NCBI GenBank assembly: GCA_001657325.1
Contig: LWRO01000013.1
Coordinates: 17,747 to 81,746, forward strand
Direction of reading: 5' to 3'
Origin: Geitlerinema sp. BBD 1991-9
Lineage (GTDB): Bacteria; Cyanobacteriota; Cyanobacteriia; Cyanobacteriales; Geitlerinemataceae
Length of the DNA: 64,000 bases
Below the pieces are notes generated by a model that was given only the letters and a program-made list of their open reading frames with translations, was not told the origin of the DNA and did no database searches. Position numbers and translations under genes: made by a program. Shown here piece after piece: positions 26,915 through 35,600 of the stretch (position 1 is the first letter of the stretch; each line of letters begins with the position of its first letter).

Positions 26915-27496
26915 GGTGTAATTTATACGAAATCAAGTACGACTCCAATCGTAAATCAGCAAAATACATATCGACTGATATTTTTTATAAAATGTAACAA
27001 GTCGATCGTGAGTTAACAGTTACAATCGATTAAAAAAATCGAAACTTTTCAAGATCGAAAAAATTGCCAAAACTCTAAATTTTTCAATAACTCATTTTTT
27101 ACAGTGTAAAACACTTGTCTAATATATTTTTATCCGTACTAACACTTGAGTAAATATACATAATACTAATACATATCCGTGAAAACTCGCTTCGATCCTC
27201 TGTATAAATCATGGCTCTAAAACCCGAGTTCTTACGCTGGTCGAATCACGTCATTTTTGGTATCTTTAAGATGGGCCACTTTATCTTGAAAATTTAAAAA
27301 AAACACGAAATCGATATCACAAATCAGGTATCTTACTGGGTTTGAAGGTTAAACTATCTATTTTATCAATTTCGATACAGCTTTCAAAAAATCAAAATAG
27401 ATAGTGTCGTTGATTTCTCTAAATTCGCTATCGAAATTAAAAATCTATGCTTAGATGAGCTAGTCAAATCATCTAAGCTCGTCAAAAGGAGTATGA
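26915..27496. other. AT-rich divergent intergenic region
   Basis: This 582-bp gap lies between two divergent genes. It is strongly AT-rich and has no coding signal. A small palindrome CGATT-AAAAA-AATCG lies near 27027-27042. AAAAGGAG, just before the kinase start, is the ribosome-binding site. Nothing else was recognised. Confidence 0.5.
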
Positions 27497-29323
27497 ATGA
27501 TGGCTTTTAATCGTCTATTTGTCACAAGGAATAAAAACTCCAAGCCTCAACCTAAGCAATCAAGTTGGAGTACTACAGCCTCTCGATGGTTCGATCGAAC
27601 ATTTAATTTTACCAGTATTCGCAACAAAATTTTTGTAGGATACATTTTTGCCATTATCGTGTCTGGCATAGGAGTGATCGCTGCACGAGTTGCCGAAGAA
27701 TATGCAAATGAAGTAGTTGAAGAACAGGCTGAGACCGTTCAAGAACGAGCTGAAATGCTTAACGATTTTAATTTAATACTGCTAGAAATTCACGACCTTC
27801 ACTATCGCCTTATTGCAGCACTCGATCGCCCTGAAGAATTATTAAAGAAAATCCATAAATTAACTGAAGCTCGAGCCATTTTTGCAAAACTTTACGATGA
27901 TATCCAGGAATGGATAAACGAAGATGACACTGGACTTGCAGACGAGGCACTAGAAACCGAACAGATACAAATTTCTCAGTGGATTATCGAGTCCAAAACT
28001 ACAATTCAGGATTACATTAATCAACTGCTTGAATACTCACGACAACTTGAAACTAACGCTACAAATATCGATCGATTTGAAGCAACACGAAATGAATTAA
28101 TAGCTTTTAGTCAGAGCAAAAATTCAATTGTATTTGGAGATCGAATTGAAGAACTGACTGAAATCAATCGTGACTATATCGAGGCTAAAGCCAATGCAAT
28201 TCACGAGGCATATAAAGAAGTTGAAGAACTCGAAGGTGTCTTGCTATTTGTTAGCGCGATCGTTGCAACTTGCATTACAGCTTTTATCGCGATTTTGATG
28301 AGTGCAGCAATTTCTCATCCTCTTGAAGAAACAACTGAGATTGCTAAACGTGCCATTTCAGAATCAAATTTTAACCTAAAAGCTCCCGTCCTTACACAAG
28401 ATGAAGTTGGACAGCTCACGATGAGTTTAAACCAACTCATGCAGCACGTGGCTACCATGCTTGCTGAGATCCAAAGAGCGCAGGCTCAACTGGTACAAAA
28501 TGAGAAAATGTCTAGCTTAGGTAAGCTTGTTGCTGGTATTGCACACGAAATTAACAACCCCCTTACTTTTATCGAGGGTAATCTCTTTTACTCGCAAGAA
28601 TATGCTGAAGATCTCTTACAGCTTACTGCACTTTACGGAAAAACATATCCTAACTCTACGCCGGAAATTCAAGCTGAACTCAATCGAGTTGATTTAGAGT
28701 ATATCGAAAAAGACTGGCCGAAGCTATTCGCTTCCATGAAATATGGAACGGTGCGAATTGAAAAAATTGTAAACGTGCTTCGGGTGTTTTCCAGATTAAA
28801 TGAATCTACTGTAAAAGAAATTGATATTCACGAAAGCATTGACAGTACTTTAGCTATTTTAGAAAGTCAAGCTCGAGTCAATTTGCCTCATTTTAAATTT
28901 GAAGTTATCAAAAATTACAATCGACTTCCTAAAATTAATTGCTATGCTGGACAGCTCAATCAAGTATTTGTTAATTTACTGGAAAATTCGATTGACTCAT
29001 TTCAAGACTTACCTAAAAGCATTCAGCCTCAAATTTCCATTGTAACTGAAGCCATAGATGACTGTATCCGAGTTAAAATTAGCGACAATGGTTCGGGCAT
29101 TCCACCCGAAATCCAAGACAAAATTTTCGATCCCTTTTTCACGACAAAACCCGTCGGCCAAGGAACAGGTTTAGGACTATCCACCTGTTATGATATTGTT
29201 CGCAAGCATCAGGGGTGGATCGAAGTTAGTAGTTCTACCGTCGATCGAGGAACAGAATTTATTATAACTTTGCCAGTTCGCCCCACTTTCTCACCGATTG
29301 CATCTGTTGTAAAGAGTTTGTAA
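27497..29323 (+). CDS. orphan sensor histidine kinase
   Basis: This 608-residue membrane kinase has a first membrane helix at about 44-63, a helical extracytoplasmic sensor of about 180 residues, a second helix at about 247-271, and a HAMP domain to about 325. The H-box is GIAHEINNPLTFIEG with His349. NLLEN (N-box, about 492), DNGSGIPP (about 530) and GQGTGLGLS (about 552) complete the ATPase. The H-box type and the 80-residue insertion before the N-box match cyanobacterial HAMP kinases. No response regulator lies nearby, so the partner is elsewhere. GGAG precedes two adjacent ATG codons. Confidence 0.9.
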   Translation: MMAFNRLFVTRNKNSKPQPKQSSWSTTASRWFDRTFNFTSIRNKIFVGYIFAIIVSGIGVIAARVAEEYANEVVEEQAETVQERAEMLNDFNLILLEIHDLHYRLIAALDRPEELLKKIHKLTEARAIFAKLYDDIQEWINEDDTGLADEALETEQIQISQWIIESKTTIQDYINQLLEYSRQLETNATNIDRFEATRNELIAFSQSKNSIVFGDRIEELTEINRDYIEAKANAIHEAYKEVEELEGVLLFVSAIVATCITAFIAILMSAAISHPLEETTEIAKRAISESNFNLKAPVLTQDEVGQLTMSLNQLMQHVATMLAEIQRAQAQLVQNEKMSSLGKLVAGIAHEINNPLTFIEGNLFYSQEYAEDLLQLTALYGKTYPNSTPEIQAELNRVDLEYIEKDWPKLFASMKYGTVRIEKIVNVLRVFSRLNESTVKEIDIHESIDSTLAILESQARVNLPHFKFEVIKNYNRLPKINCYAGQLNQVFVNLLENSIDSFQDLPKSIQPQISIVTEAIDDCIRVKISDNGSGIPPEIQDKIFDPFFTTKPVGQGTGLGLSTCYDIVRKHQGWIEVSSSTVDRGTEFIITLPVRPTFSPIASVVKSL

Positions 29324-29437
29324 TTACTTTTCTAGAAACTTAACAGATACATTGTAGCGTGTGTGTTAACAAAGTATAACGTATTACTTCACTTAAACAA
29401 TTTTTCGAGTGCGTGTTCGACGTGTGAGGCAAAATTG

Positions 29438-31045
29438 ATGTTACGTGCGATTCAAGCTCGAGGATTTTCAACTTGGCTGTTAACTAGCTCGATCGTTTTA
29501 CAGGTGCTTCCGACAACAGCAGCAATTTCTCCGAATCGAGCGACTTCAAATCCATCACTTGTAAAAAACGATTGGTTAGCGATTAATTCAGTTGACGAAC
29601 TGTCTGACGTTTCCCCAAGCCACTGGGCGCGACAAGCACTGAATAATCTCATTCAGCGTTACGGTTGTATTGCGGGTTATCCCAATGGAAACTATGAGGG
29701 AAACCGCACGATGACTCGTTATGAATTTGCAAGTGCTTTGAACACTTGCTTAAATACAATTTCAGAAATAAATTTGTATCAATTGCCTGACGATTCCTTA
29801 CAACAGATCGCTCGAGTCCAACAAGATTTTGCTAACGAACTTGCAGTACTGCGCAGACGAGTCGATTCTCTCGAAATGAGAGTCCAACAACTTGAAGACC
29901 AGCAATTTTCCACCACCACAAAACTCAACGGAGAAGCGAGTTTTAGCTTGAGTAGTGTGTTTGGAGAAGAACGAGCAGACGGCGGCGATCTCGATGAAAT
30001 CCCCGTCTTGGACAATCGCGTTCGTCTGTCGTTTGAAACGAGTTTTACTGGAGAAGATCTACTGATTCTCAAGTTAGATGCTCTGAGTGTTGTTCCGTTT
30101 GGCCCGGGGGAAGAAGACGAACCCAACGTGACCGGAACGAATATGACTCGAACTGCACACGACGAGGGAAGTGATAACGAAGTCGTCGTCGATGCACTAT
30201 TTTATCAGTTTTCGATAGGAGACGATTTATTTGTTACGCTTCATGCAACAGGCGGTGAGTTTGAAGAAAGTGCTGGTGAGACGTTTAACGAGTTTTTTGA
30301 AGAGGAATTTAACGGTGCAATTTCTCGATTCGGTCGCTTTAATCCTATTTATTACCTTGGTGAAGAAGGGGCGGGAGTCTCGCTAACTTACGAGGTGACA
30401 GATGCGATCGAATTCTCGATCGGCTATCTCGCACCTCCAGCAAACGACCCCAGTTTAAAAAACGGACTGTTTAATGGAAGTTATGCTGCACTCGCACAAC
30501 TCGGATTTGAGTTCGACGATGGAATCGAAGCGGGATTGACTTACGTACGCTCGTATTTTCCCGGTGATGACGTGGCCGTTTCGGGGGAAACGGGAAGCGA
30601 ACTCGCTAACGCACCGTTTGGAGAAGAGATAGCTACTTCGGGTAACAGTTTTGGTCTTCAAGCGAGTTTTGAAATCACTGATGGGTTCGTGTTAGCAGGC
30701 TGGGCTGGTTTGACCCTCGCTCATGCTGAAACAGATGGAGAAGACAACGTTCGCGAAGGAGACGATGCAACAATTTTTAATTGGGCGATAACATTGGCGT
30801 TTCCTGATTTGGGATCTGAGGGAAGTCTGGGAGGCATTATTATCGGACAGCCGCCAAGAGTATTAGAAAATGATGGCGGATCTGACGAAAACGATTCTTC
30901 CTGGCACCTCGAAGCACAATATCGATATCAAATCGACGATAATATTGCGATTAATCCAGGTTTTTTCGCGATTCTAAATCCTGAAAACGATAATGATAAC
31001 TCAGCCATTTGGGTTGGGACAATTCGAGCAATATTTCAATTCTGA
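29438..31045 (+). CDS. SLH-domain outer-membrane porin
   Basis: This 535-residue protein has a signal peptide (about 1-30), a single S-layer-homology domain (DVSPSHWARQALNNLI and YGCIAGYPNGNYEGNRTMTRYEFA, about 55-105), a short coiled coil (VLRRRVDSLEMRVQQLED), then a beta-barrel of about 370 residues ending in aromatic IFQF. This order is typical of the major cyanobacterial porins, in which the SLH domain binds peptidoglycan-linked polysaccharide. These porins pass small solutes or iron. The start at MLRAIQARG has GAGG upstream; the track-long start at 29363 lacks support. Confidence 0.88.
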   Translation: MLRAIQARGFSTWLLTSSIVLQVLPTTAAISPNRATSNPSLVKNDWLAINSVDELSDVSPSHWARQALNNLIQRYGCIAGYPNGNYEGNRTMTRYEFASALNTCLNTISEINLYQLPDDSLQQIARVQQDFANELAVLRRRVDSLEMRVQQLEDQQFSTTTKLNGEASFSLSSVFGEERADGGDLDEIPVLDNRVRLSFETSFTGEDLLILKLDALSVVPFGPGEEDEPNVTGTNMTRTAHDEGSDNEVVVDALFYQFSIGDDLFVTLHATGGEFEESAGETFNEFFEEEFNGAISRFGRFNPIYYLGEEGAGVSLTYEVTDAIEFSIGYLAPPANDPSLKNGLFNGSYAALAQLGFEFDDGIEAGLTYVRSYFPGDDVAVSGETGSELANAPFGEEIATSGNSFGLQASFEITDGFVLAGWAGLTLAHAETDGEDNVREGDDATIFNWAITLAFPDLGSEGSLGGIIIGQPPRVLENDGGSDENDSSWHLEAQYRYQIDDNIAINPGFFAILNPENDNDNSAIWVGTIRAIFQF

Positions 31046-31318
31046 TTTTTTCTGCAAGCTTCTTTAAGGCTTGGTTGCTGAATTGTTCGATCGATAGTAA
31101 ATTTTGACATAAGAAAATGCTTTAGTGGTGTTTTACGAATAGCCATTTTATTCATTTTTTGAATTTTATCACTTCTCACGAATCCTGCATTAAATAAAAT
31201 AGAAGGATTTGGAATTTAGGAATTTCTCGTAATTTACCATGACTTAACTTAATATCAAGATGTTTAAAAACTTACATTTCTTGCATCTTGACTGCAATCA
31301 AAAACTGTAAATCATCTG

Positions 31319-31879
31319 ATGAAAATTTACGACCTCGATCGATCGAACGCCATCTACATCCAAGCAACGATCGAATTACTCGTTGAAGGATTTCAAAATT
31401 GGCCGAGTGCCTATTCAACAGAAGCAGCCTCGAAAGAAGTTCTCGAATCTCTCGAAGCGAACCGCCTCAGTCGTGTTGCTGTATCAGCTTCCGGCGAAGT
31501 TCTCGGTTGGATTGGTGGAATCCCAAGTTACGACGATCGAGTTTGGGAAATTCACCCTCTCGTGGTACGTTCCGACGTGCGAAGACGCGGAATCGGACAA
31601 GCGTTAGTCGCAGACTTGGAAATCTTAGCCCAAAATCGTGGTGGGTTAACGTTATGGGTTGGAACTGACGACGAATGTGGACAAACCAGTTTATCGAATG
31701 TCGATCTTTATCCTGACGTTTGGACGCACGTTTGGCAAATTCGTAATCTCAACAGACATCCTTACGAGTTTTATCAAAAACAGGGATTTGTAATTGTCGG
31801 CGTTATGCCCGATGCGAACGGCCGGGGAAAACCAGATATCTACATGGCAAAACGGATCGAGCGTGAATCCTCAAGATAG
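31319..31879 (+). CDS. GNAT acetyltransferase, AAC(6')-like
   Basis: This 186-residue protein is a GNAT N-acetyltransferase. The acetyl-CoA binding motif RSDVRRRGIGQALV (about 82-95) is intact. WEIHPLVV precedes it, and GTDDECGQTSLSNVDLYPDVW and HPYEFYQKQGFVIVGVMPD follow. This sequence of blocks resembles GNAT proteins annotated as aminoglycoside 6'-N-acetyltransferases in Firmicutes. Whether this one acetylates aminoglycosides is not shown by sequence. It stands alone among AT-rich intergenic DNA, near a MITE. Confidence 0.8.
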   Translation: MKIYDLDRSNAIYIQATIELLVEGFQNWPSAYSTEAASKEVLESLEANRLSRVAVSASGEVLGWIGGIPSYDDRVWEIHPLVVRSDVRRRGIGQALVADLEILAQNRGGLTLWVGTDDECGQTSLSNVDLYPDVWTHVWQIRNLNRHPYEFYQKQGFVIVGVMPDANGRGKPDIYMAKRIERESSR

Positions 31880-31945
31880 CAACGTATGATACGACAATCT
31901 TATAAATTTATCGATCCTTGCTCGAAGTTTAAATGATTTTCTTAG

Positions 31946-32046
31946 AGGTGCATCTCAATTTCGTAGAAAGACCCCTCCGTCTTCGGCACCTGCCCTTAGC
32001 CAGGGGAGGATGGGTAGGGTTCCGATTGCAAAAGTGAGATGTACCC
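31946..32046. mobile_element. MITE, copy 1
   Basis: This 101-bp element has 12-bp terminal inverted repeats, AGGTGCATCTCA on the left and TGAGATGTACCC on the right (two mismatches when paired). It is flanked by a perfect 8-bp direct repeat, TTTCTTAG, at 31938-31945 and 32047-32054. It carries no ORF. The same termini and the same duplication length occur at 48853-48981. Confidence 0.8.
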
Positions 32047-32054
32047 TTTCTTAG

Positions 32055-32696
32055 AGCTTAAATTTCCTAGGTTTTGAGTTTAAATAAAATTGAATTTCAT
32101 GAAAATTGTATTGAAGTCAAATGTACAGTTTCAGCCATACTAGCTGTAGTCCTCAATAGAGATTTTCTATTTGCATTGGTCGATGTTAGGACTCAATTAG
32201 CTAATAGTAACTTAATTATTCTTGATATTTTAAAAATAACGAGGATTGTTTTTAAAGTTTTCATAAAGTTTTCATGAAAATGTCATGAAATTGCGAGATT
32301 GTTTTTAAAGTTTTTATGAAGCTTACGTGTAAATACAGGGGTATTGCTTAAGAGTGTGCGTAAATACTCGTAAAAACACTAGAGGAATCCTGACCCGTCT
32401 TTTTCTGCATCACCAAGTTATCTCACCCCTTCCTTAGACGAAAAAATCTGTTGAATTGAAACTGTTATCCAACCATATTTCGCCCGTGAATCTTCCTTGA
32501 GATCGTCTGCCTCACTGCTACTGAGATTCAGACTTACTCGTCCACTTTCTGAGTCGATCGTGCTGGTAGCGTGTCCAGCGCTGACGCGACTGATTTGATT
32601 GAAGACTAACTTTAACAATTCTCGTTTTCAAGCCAGAAGCAGAAGACTTTTACTGTGTGAAAAAACAGCTATTTCAACCTCTATCCCCTAAAAACC
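32055..32696. other. AT-rich intergenic region, no supported gene
   Basis: This 640-bp stretch separates MITE copy 1 from the giant modular gene. It has low-complexity AT DNA with several TTTTTAAAGTTTT-like repeats near 32250-32315. A 66-codon minus-strand reading frame at 32418-32618 has no recognised family and no good ribosome-binding site. The giant gene's promoter must lie here. Confidence 0.4.
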
Positions 32697-35600
32697 ATGA
32701 ACGGTACTGGTTTAACCGGGTCTTACTACGAACACAGCGGTAGAACACCCGACTTTGCAAATCTTATTCTCACCCGCCTCGATCCCACGATCGATTTCAA
32801 CTGGGACAACGATTCTCCCGATCCCAGCCTCGACGACAATACCTTTGCCGTGCGCTGGATGGGGCAAATCGAAGCCGAACATTCCGAAACTTATACCTTC
32901 TACACCACCACCAGCGATGGCGTGCGCCTGTGGATAGACGGACAATTAATTATCGACGATTGGGACATTCAAGGGCCCACCACTAACACCGGAACGATTA
33001 CCTTACAAGCCGGTCAGAAATACGATATCCGAGTCGATTACTACGAATATCTCGGTCGCGCCATTTCTCAACTCGAGTGGTCGAGTGCTTCCCAACCCAG
33101 AGAAATCGTCCCGAGTCGCCAACTCTACCCCGATTCGGGAAGCTCGATCGATGCGGGAACCCTCAACTTTAGTAACTCCGAATTCAGCTACGACGAAGCC
33201 GGAAATCCCTTTATTGCTGCAAGCGTCACGCGCACGAACGGCAGTAGCGGAGATGTGAGTGTCACGATCGACCTCAGCGATATCACCGCTACGAGTCCCG
33301 ACGACTACGACAACACCTCGATCGAGGTGAGTTTCACCGACGGCGACACCACCGAAAAAGTTATTTCCATTCCCATCGTCGACGACGCGCTCGTTGAAGG
33401 CAACGAAACCCTACAGCTCACATTCATAAATCCCACCGGTAGCGCGCTGCTGGGATCTCAGAACACCGCGACTGTCACCATCGTCGATAACGATGGCAGC
33501 TCGTCGCCCCCGCCCCCCTCCCCACCAGGGACCGGAAGCGGACTCACGGGGTTTTATTACGACCACAACGGTCAACTTCCCGACTTTGCCAACCTCGTCC
33601 TGACTCGTACCGATGCCACGATCGATTTCAACTGGGACGGCGCTGCCCCCGATCCTGCTGTAGACGACGATACCTTTGCCGTGCGCTGGAAAGGGCAAAT
33701 CGAAGCCGAACAGTCCGAAACCTACACCTTCTACACCACCACCAGCGACGGCGTGCGTCTGTGGGTGGACGGACAACTCCTCATCGATGATTGGGACATC
33801 CAAGCGCCGACCGAGAACAGCGCCACCATTACCTTACAAGCCGGACAACAGTACGATATCCGAATCGATTACTACGAATATCTCGGTCGTGCAGTTTCCC
33901 AATTGGAATGGTCGAGCGCGTCCCAATCGAGAGAAATCGTTCCGACGAGTCAGCTGTACCCCGATCCGACGTTACCTCGGGGAACGCTGGCATTTACCGC
34001 ACCGGAATTCAGCATTCGCGAAGACGGAACGGCAGTTCTCGAAGTGGCCGTTAGCCGAACCGGTGGAAGTACAGGTGTCGTCGGTGCGACGATCGAGCTA
34101 ACGGACGGTACAGCCATCGCCCCCGACGACTACGACAACACGCCGATCTCAGTCAGCTTCGCCGACGGCGACACCACCGATAAAGTCATTACTATCCCTA
34201 TCGTCGACGACACCCTCGTTGAAGACGACGAAAGCTTCGAGATCGCGCTGACCTCACCCACAGGAGGCGTTTCGATCGATCCCCAAAACACCGCCACCGT
34301 TAACATCCTCGAAAACGACACTAACGCCGGTAGCGGTACGGGATTGACCGGGTTCTACTACGACCACGACGGATCACTTCCCGACTTTGCCAACTTGGTG
34401 CTGACGCGCCTCGACTCGACCATCAATTTCAATTGGGATAACGACTCTCCCGATCCCTCCATTGAGGACGACACGTTTGCCGTTCGTTGGTTGGGAGAAA
34501 TCGAACCGCTCTATGCGGAAGAATATACCTTCCACACCACCACCAGCGACGGCGTGCGCCTGTGGGTAGACGGACAACTCCTCATCGACGACTGGGAAAT
34601 CCAAGCGCCGACGGAAAATACAGCCACCATTACCCTAGAACCGGGGCAAACCTACGACATTCGCATCGATTATTACGAATATCTCGGTCGCGCCGTGTCG
34701 CAATTAGAGTGGTCGAGTGCCTCCCAAAGCCGCGAAATCGTCCCAGCGACCCAGCTGTATCCCCTCGCCTCGAGTCCGGGTTCCCTCGAGTTTCGCGATC
34801 CCACATTCAGCGTCAACGAAGACGGAACCCCCGTTGCTGAAGTGACTGTGGTTCGTAACGGTGGAATTGAAGGCGCAGTCGGGGCAACGATCGAACTCAG
34901 CGACGGAACCGCCATCGCTCCCGACGACTACGACAACGCGCCAATTGCCGTCAGTTTCGCCGATGGAGACAACACGCCAGTAACAGTTTCGATTCCCCTG
35001 GTGGACGACGATCGAATCGAAGATCCCGAAACCGTCAATCTCCGCCTGACCGGTCCGACGGGGGGCGCTTCACTCGATACTCAAGACATCGCTGTCCTCA
35101 CGATTGTCGATAACGATTTCGTCGACGCTCAGGGAACCGGACTCACAGCCCAATATTTCAGCGGTACGAACTTCGACACGTTGGTTCAAACGCGAGTCGA
35201 TCCCACAGTCAACTTTAACTGGGGACAAGGTGCAGCCACGGGTGGACTGGCTACGGATGCCTATTCCGTGCGTTGGACGGGAGAAATCGAACCGCGCTTC
35301 AACGAAACCTATACGTTCCACACCATCTCCGACGACGGCGTGCGGCTGTGGGTTGACGGTCAATTAATTATCGACCAATGGCAACTACAGGGTGCGGTGG
35401 AACACACGGGAACGATCGACCTCGATGCCGGTCGGGAATACGACATCAAGCTGGAATATTTTGAAAGCCAGGGTAACGCCAGCGCTCAACTGCTGTGGTC
35501 GAGTCCGTCTCAAAGTAAGGAAGTCATCCCAGCAAGCCAGCTTTATCCCGATCCTTTGGTGACGATTGACGATGCAGTCGTGGTTGAGGGCAATTCCGGG

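Noticed and set aside
32074..32277. 67-codon plus-strand ORF after MITE copy 1
   Set aside because: AT-rich low-complexity frame without ribosome-binding site or family resemblance.
32418..32618. 66-codon minus-strand ORF upstream of the giant gene
   Set aside because: No recognised family, no good ribosome-binding site, no terminator; composition is not distinct from chance.
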